Shown here: piece after piece, positions 57,889-64,000 of the stretch
Numbering within the stretch: the stretch's first letter is position 1
Layout: each line of letters opens with the position of its first letter
Assembly: GCA_038496675.1 (NCBI GenBank)
Contig: CM076651.1
Coordinates: 7,836,032-7,900,031 of the forward strand
DNA length: 64,000 nucleotides
Direction: 5' to 3'
Source: Rachycentron canadum
Lineage: Eukaryota; Chordata; Actinopteri; Carangiformes; Rachycentridae
Notes under the pieces: model-generated
What the model saw: only the letters and a program-made list of their open reading frames with translations
Database searches by the model: none
Told to the model about the DNA's origin: nothing
Translations under genes and position numbers: made by a program

Positions 57889-60800
57889 TACCTGATAAAC
57901 TGTAGCATTATATGATTGACATGTCATTCACAGGTTTACATTGTGTAAACATTTCTGTTGCCCAGGTACAGGGGTTAGCTGTGAAAATACAATTCCATAT
58001 TTAATAGGATCCATCCATTGGTATAAATGTGAGAGTAAGAACATTTGCACAAGCCTTTTTTTCTAATAAAAATGTCAAACAAAATATTTAGAGTTGGCAG
58101 ACAAAACTGCTAATAATTACAGGGTGCACTTTGAATTTAAATCTTGGCTGTGACGATACACAACCAAATCTTTGGGGTAAATATGCAGCAGGTAGACAGG
58201 GTGAGGGGTGGATATGGCAGAACGTAATGTCCACTGCATAACACTTATTGTAGTTTTCAGTAATAATAATAACAATCATAATCGTAATCACAACAATAGT
58301 AATGGGAGAGCTGGAACAATAACTATTAATTTGCCATGAGGAAAATAAGTTTTTTCACTGTTGGTTGGATAAAACAAGACACTTGGCGGTATAATGTTTA
58401 CTATTTTAGTTTTTATATACCGTTTTATAAGCAAAATTACCTAATACTTTACTCAATAATGAAGACGATCATTAGTTGCAGCATCTGCTATGAAAATATT
58501 TGTAAATCTTTGGGATGAGTGCAGGTCAACTGGCACAATCAATCTTGAACTGGATAGGTTTACGTTTGCTGTGGAAAATCAGTCGCCTCATATTGGTCCT
58601 TGCATTTTTGCCTCCGTTTGTGAAGGCCAGCCCTTCCAGATTTGATATTCTCTGCTGCAGTATCTCCTTCCACAGTCAGTCAGTTGAAATACAATACAAA
58701 CAATACTTGAGACACCATGAAACACTTGCGGTGTCTGTTTAAGTGAAATGTTTGCGTGAAGTAATTGTGCTGTCTCTCAGCATTTAAATGAAGCATATGT
58801 CCAGTCACTTCCAACCCACTGCACTTCACTTTTTTGAGCTTTAGTATTTAATGCTGGCTTCACCTCTTACACAGAGAACCATTCACTTTATACCTCAGTT
58901 TGACAGGAAACATCTAAAAATATCACACTTGTGCTGTAATTGCTATGTTGCCATCTTTATAGTTGGTACTGTATCTGGCTAAAGCAACCACCAATGAATG
59001 TAATTGCTGTGTGCAGAGGGGAGAGTGTCATGTCAGTTAGCTCTGGTTGTATAAATATAAGGTACACAGCTGGACTAAGTGCCACCCTTCCCACATATAA
59101 AATATGCTCCATGAGGCCAAGAAGTCATTAACAGTGAAGGACACATGCCAAGAAGGATGAAAACTCCCTTGAAAGGTACAAATGAATTACTTGTCACTTC
59201 GGCTCCTAATGGGAAATGGTTACAAGTTATGCTCAATTATTCAGAGTGGTATGAATTAGACCTCCGTCACTTAAAGTGTGTCAGCCTCTCTGTGCTCTCT
59301 TAGTATTACTCTATGATTCAGTTAATTACTGTAATAAGTGTTTTCCTTCTGGAGGTGGTCCGGAGGTCTGTGAGTCATAGTCTATTAAGGCCACACATGC
59401 TAAAGGAAAAGGCACAGCACCAGATGCCTGGTCTATGATCAAAATCAGAGAGAATGGCCATTATTTATTTATTCCTAAAGCTTCAGCCTGGGCTACCTCT
59501 AGAGATGTTTTATAAATGACACAAGGTGAGTCCACTTGCTCTTTACTCTGCAGTCTCCAGGCTCATCACTGACACTGTTGTTGGAAAGCGCACACACACT
59601 ATAAAAGGCTCACGTAGGTGTTAACAGATGACAGAAGAAGTGGATACAAAGATCTTGTATGTGTTGGCTCAGGGTAGTTGAGCTGTTGTAATAAGGACAT
59701 CCCAAGTACACATTCATTATATGTCAGTGTTTGCATAATAGAGAAGAAGAGTTGTAGAATAAAAAAATTAACAAGTGCATTTTTATCTATGTACACACCA
59801 GCAGGTCACTGTTTGCTTCCTTTACTTCCTTTTGAGATTGACTGGAAATTAAAAGGGTGTATATCATATAATACATAATAGATAAAGAAACTAGTTCAGT
59901 GACCAAAATATAATATTTGGTTGAATATAGACAGGGCCTTGGCACTGGTTGTGATGAATGACTGAACAAATGAAGACTTAGTTGCACGTTAGAGAATTTA
60001 TTTTTGCACAGACTGAGGACACACTTATTTTTAAAGGTTAAATCAGAGCTTTCTAATATTTTATAGACCAAATGATTTGATTTATAAAATAAAGGGAAAA
60101 CAGGATTTTTTCAAATTCGTTGATTTAGCAGTAGATGCAAAGTCGGTGGACTCATCATAAACAGATTGAAAAAGAGTGGTGAAAACTCTTCAAAAACACA
60201 AAATCCTGCAATTTCCATCAAGCAATTTAGTAACATCTTTCATTTGACTGTCCCTGCCTCCTAAATTTCTACGTCTGTCAGGAGCCACAGTAACGGTTTG
60301 TGATGCCAAGATGACCCTGACAACATCAGTATGACATCACCAGGGTACATTTTTTTTCACACTTTGTAAAACTCCATCCTATAAGTTTTTTCATGGATTG
60401 AGTAATAAAGTTGTGACAAGTAAACTGAACTTTATGTGTAAAATTGGTTCATCAATGTTCAATCAATACTGTCATTGTTTTCATAAACAACCAATAGGCA
60501 TAAACTCTTAATAACATAATAAAAAGGAAGGCATGGTTAGTTTAAAACAAGGTAAAGCCATAGATCTGACAGTTAATGTGTTTGGGCATGCTAACATAAT
60601 ATTGCTCTCCTGAAGCTCAGCTCGCATGTTCCTGTTCATTTTCCCGTCGCCCTCAGATCCATCTGAGGCTTCATGGTTGGTGGACATAAGCAGGGAGGGA
60701 CCTGGGGTTTTGAAGTTTGTGATCACAGTTTTTGAAAGCACAGCATCAGTCAGTGGTCATGATTCCTAAACATTTAGAGTGTGTGAAGGATGAGTGTAAA

Positions 60801-63800
60801 TATCCCGAATGGAAGCAGTTGATATTTTTATTCACAACTTTTTAGAGCCTTGCCGGACAGCCAACACTGTGTCCCTTCATTAGGGGATCTGGGCAGGAGA
60901 GGGGGTGAGATGCTAAATTTTGTGTTAATGTTGACGTCTGCATTTCATCAAAACCACTTTTTTTTTTTTTTTTTTTTTGGGGAGGTTGGTTGGTCTCATG
61001 CCCTGCACAACTTGAAAATCCACGACATTTTCACAGTGTGCTGTGATTGTGCTGCGACAAGCAGCCATAATTCCTGTCCCCGCCACAACCTTGTCCTTAC
61101 TTCCTCTCAGGTCCCCAGATTAAAGGACAGACTCGCATCAAGATACATTAGTGTGCACGATAAACAGCACTGGATGTATACACATGCAATTTGCTAATTT
61201 TAATGCGACACATTTTATATACACTGCTCTTTAAAAGAAATCTGTTTTAGTTCTGATTTCGATTCAAGCGTGTAGAAAAATTCTGGCTGTATGTGTGTAA
61301 AATATTGGCATAAAAGTGATACTTTACCCCCTTCACTCAAAGATATTTTATGCTGATAGTTACTTCTCTTGGATGTTTCAGTGCAGAACAATGCATATAT
61401 GCAAAGCTCAGTTCAGATGGCTATTCTCACATTCATCTGCTGAAGGGGGAAAAGTTTCTCTCTGCTCACCTAAAATTTGAGTTTAAAGATTATGCAACAT
61501 CACAGATAGGGATCAGGGCTCAATATGCAACTCGCACAAATGTGGATCAACAATATTTGCAGGTTGATAGAGTCTGGAGGGAGTAAATTTAAATGTATCA
61601 ATTTTAAACATCTGTGAGGAAAAACCAAATTCAATTTAGATGTTTGATTTGTTTCAAAACATGTCTGCAGGGGATCTTTAATTGTGTGAATAATGCAACA
61701 AGAATATGCTGTGATTCCACTGACCCCCAGATGAGTACAGACAAAGTTAGTCATTCACTGTTCGGGTTGAACATCATATGAATCATTCGCAAGAAAAGAG
61801 ACAAAAGATGTGTTACTGTTAGCATTCACACTGTATAGCTTTTTAGACTCTACTGCTCCATGCCTTAAGTAATTATCCTGACCTTAACCCCATCCTGCTC
61901 AACCGCAACCCTAAGTATAGTGTAAGTGTGGTTCTAAGATGGATAATTACAAAACTTGTTCCTTTGTAATTATACATAGTATGACAAACACTGTGATCCC
62001 GAGAACACCTTTTTATGGATTTGAACCCAGCACCCTTCCCCTTCTGCCACAAGGGACTTGTGAAAATGAAGGATTTCTTCTGAAAATGCCTTTGTCAAGA
62101 AAGAGCATTTTTGTCTCAATGCATGACTGCAAGAGTTCAAATGCTGCACCCAGTCATTCTGTCAGGAAAACGCAGCTGAATATTTTATTGCCCTTGCTGA
62201 CTGAATGCATCACTTGGTCCTTATTTTTGACAATTATTTTGGAGTTGGCTGCAGGCGGTGCAAGTAAAGCTACACCTATGGGTGTCCCAGCTCCACTCAA
62301 GTCTATTTCTGTATCTGAGGGAGAGGTGATGGGTTGGAGGGGATGGGGGGTGGGTTGGGGCAAAGCAAACAGCAAGGGTCTCAACACTCAAAGTAAACAT
62401 TACCCTATGTTTGAACTACACACCTTCTCCCACACACTCGCGCTCTCCCCTCTGAGTCTTATTCCTGCAAACACCCCCTCGAGCTGGCCCAGCTAAATAC
62501 ACTGCTTATCCCAGGGCCTTCCAATAAATCAGTTAGGAAAGCACCTCTGACAAGGTCTCACCTCCACAGCCAGCAGCCCTTAGCTGGCAGCTCTGACTTA
62601 CATGTGGAGACTGCTTTGGAATAAACGGACGAATGGCTTTTCAGAGTAACTTTCCTAATCACCACCTCTGAGGATATAAGGACGTTTTATCCAGCAAATT
62701 GAATACAATTATTTATAAATCCCATTTATATGCCCACTTAGGTCTGGATACCCCCTACCTCCACCCTCTGAAAATGAATAAGTTTGCTTTGCTGAGGCAA
62801 GAACATGCAACAGTTAATTTGGGGATTCAGATGTTTGACACGCTGCAAAATTGAATGTTTTATTGAGCATACAATAGAGCATGATGTAAATTGGTTTCAG
62901 GAGAGAGAAAACATACTTCATTACTGTGCGACTTGGTTTCATCCTAACAGAATCATTGAATTCAATAGTCCAAGAATGCCAGTGGGTTTAAACACAGACT
63001 CAAGCTATTTGTGGCTTTAATGTGCTCAAGTGCATGAACCAGAGGAGAGCCAAGGCAGCAGCAATATTCAAAATGACACATTCCCCACAGGAAACTGTTT
63101 AAACATCTGAGCATTGGCCAACATCTTTCTTCTTTGGATTTGTTGTTTTGACTTTGTTTATTCATCCTTGTCTCAAAGCGCCGGCTTCATCCTCTGCTGC
63201 CTTAACTTGTTCCCAACAACTGTGATTCCTCAGCACAAAAGAATGAAAGAAACTCTCAATGAAAAACACAATCTTTTCATCTCAGGCATGAGTCAATTAC
63301 CAGGGCAGCATTACTGTCAATGCTGAATTTTTTTTTTTTTTTCGTAAACTCTCTGAGGAGTGTCCTCTGGACTGAAGTGAAGGGTCTATTGATTCTGACA
63401 TGTTTATTTCCATGGCAAAAGCAGTTTGGGTTTCCAACAAGACCAGTCCATTTAGCTTTTGTTATGTCCATGTGTCCATTGGAATACTCCCAGTAACTTT
63501 TTATGGGTGGATTTTTTTTTTTTTTTAAACAATGCTTTGACAGACATGGATGATTATACTTTGTGGGCCAGGATTTCTTCATTTGTCTTTATTTCATTTT
63601 GTAGAGCTCACACCAAAGGCAGTGGGAATGTGGATGTCTTATGCATATCACCAGATCTTGGTAAATAGATTTCTCACTAAAAGTAAAAAGTTAGATCTCA
63701 TGTGGATATTCATTGTTCATTCATTGTTATTCATTGTGAAGTGTTAGCTATTGCTATAACGCTGCTATGATACAACAGGAAAGTGAGGAGTAATATTTGT

Positions 63801-64000
63801 GCAGAGATGCATTTGTAGTAAATTGCCAACTGCCAAAGGAAACTTTGGAAGAGACAGCGGCAGTCACCTAATGTCACTGGTTTAGATGGTTTTACCAAAC
63901 ATGGAGGTTGTTTTGTTTGTTTTTACAAGCCAAAATGCACCGCAAGCTGCTCTAAGCAATCATTACTGATGTTATTATGTACCCTAACATGGCAGTTACT

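Larger units (their letters stand above)
50914..64000 (+). other. scube3: scube3 intron 1 (inferred, runs off the window)
   Basis: More than 13 kb without a recognisable exon; I looked for a VDEC...ICxNTP-type EGF exon and found none. Contains relics of interspersed repeats (54921-55275, 55525-56034, 57606-57888), long A/T runs (53457-53470, 54724-54748, 55509-55524, 60958-60978, 63328-63342, 63511-63526), and unique sequence elsewhere. If the first exon is not scube3, this is intergenic or intronic DNA of another gene. Confidence 0.5.

Noticed and set aside
60789..60815. ggatgagtgtaaatatccc as the start of an EGF (DEC) exon
   Set aside because: Translates KDECKYPEW with no further cysteines in register and no acceptor before it.
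62154..62496. Open frames on both strands at 61939-62496 as a possible scube3 exon
   Set aside because: No EGF cysteine pattern, no phase-1 splice borders and no signal resembling SCUBE.
1..64000. CRISPR arrays, operons, ribosome-binding sites, origins
   Set aside because: The window is vertebrate chromosomal DNA; simple repeats are microsatellites and no spacer-repeat array is present.

Overview
This 64 kb window looks like a teleost fish chromosome. The genes are vertebrate-type, with spliced GT-AG introns. The repeats are teleost ones: a LINE (L2/Maui-like) 3' tail, a tRNA-derived SINE, and palindromic non-autonomous DNA transposons common in percomorph fish. There are many long microsatellites and homopolymer runs and one short assembly gap (13937-14294). 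I see no prokaryotic, phage or CRISPR content. All three genes lie on the + strand.

1-32540: the 3' half of anks1a (Odin, ankyrin repeat and SAM domain protein 1A). The ankyrin repeats lie upstream of the window. Thirteen coding exons can be placed: a serine-rich linker exon (1224-1717), the tandem SAM domains (12155-24448), a linker (24711-24881), the PTB domain (25014-27473) and a terminal exon with the stop at 29836. A 2.5 kb 3' UTR follows, with polyadenylation signals at 32386 and 32535. Within the gene, an open stretch that runs straight into the first SAM exon starts with an N-terminus (MMWQCH...SLLKRFPL) closely like that of the short AIDA-1 isoforms of the paralogue ANKS1B. I read this as an internal promoter and alternative first exon for a 487-residue SAM-SAM-PTB isoform. 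An in-frame, stop-free candidate cassette exon lies at 28749-28844.

35340-43740: a complete gene for a SARG (specifically androgen-regulated gene protein, human C1orf116) homologue. It has a non-coding first exon, three coding exons (590 residues) and a long 3' UTR. The promoter region carries three inverted CCAAT boxes.

50160-64000: the first coding exon of what I take to be scube3. It encodes a signal peptide, ends in phase 1 just where the first EGF domain should begin, and is followed by more than 13 kb of intron 1 that runs off the window. In mammals the order is ANKS1A-TCP11-SCUBE3. Here no TCP11 is visible and the SARG homologue lies in between.

The three genes do not form one pathway: anks1a is a receptor tyrosine kinase/Eph adaptor, SARG is of unknown function, and SCUBE3 is a secreted EGF/CUB protein. 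Their grouping is of syntenic rather than functional interest. The rest of the window is introns and intergenic DNA with diverged transposon relics.
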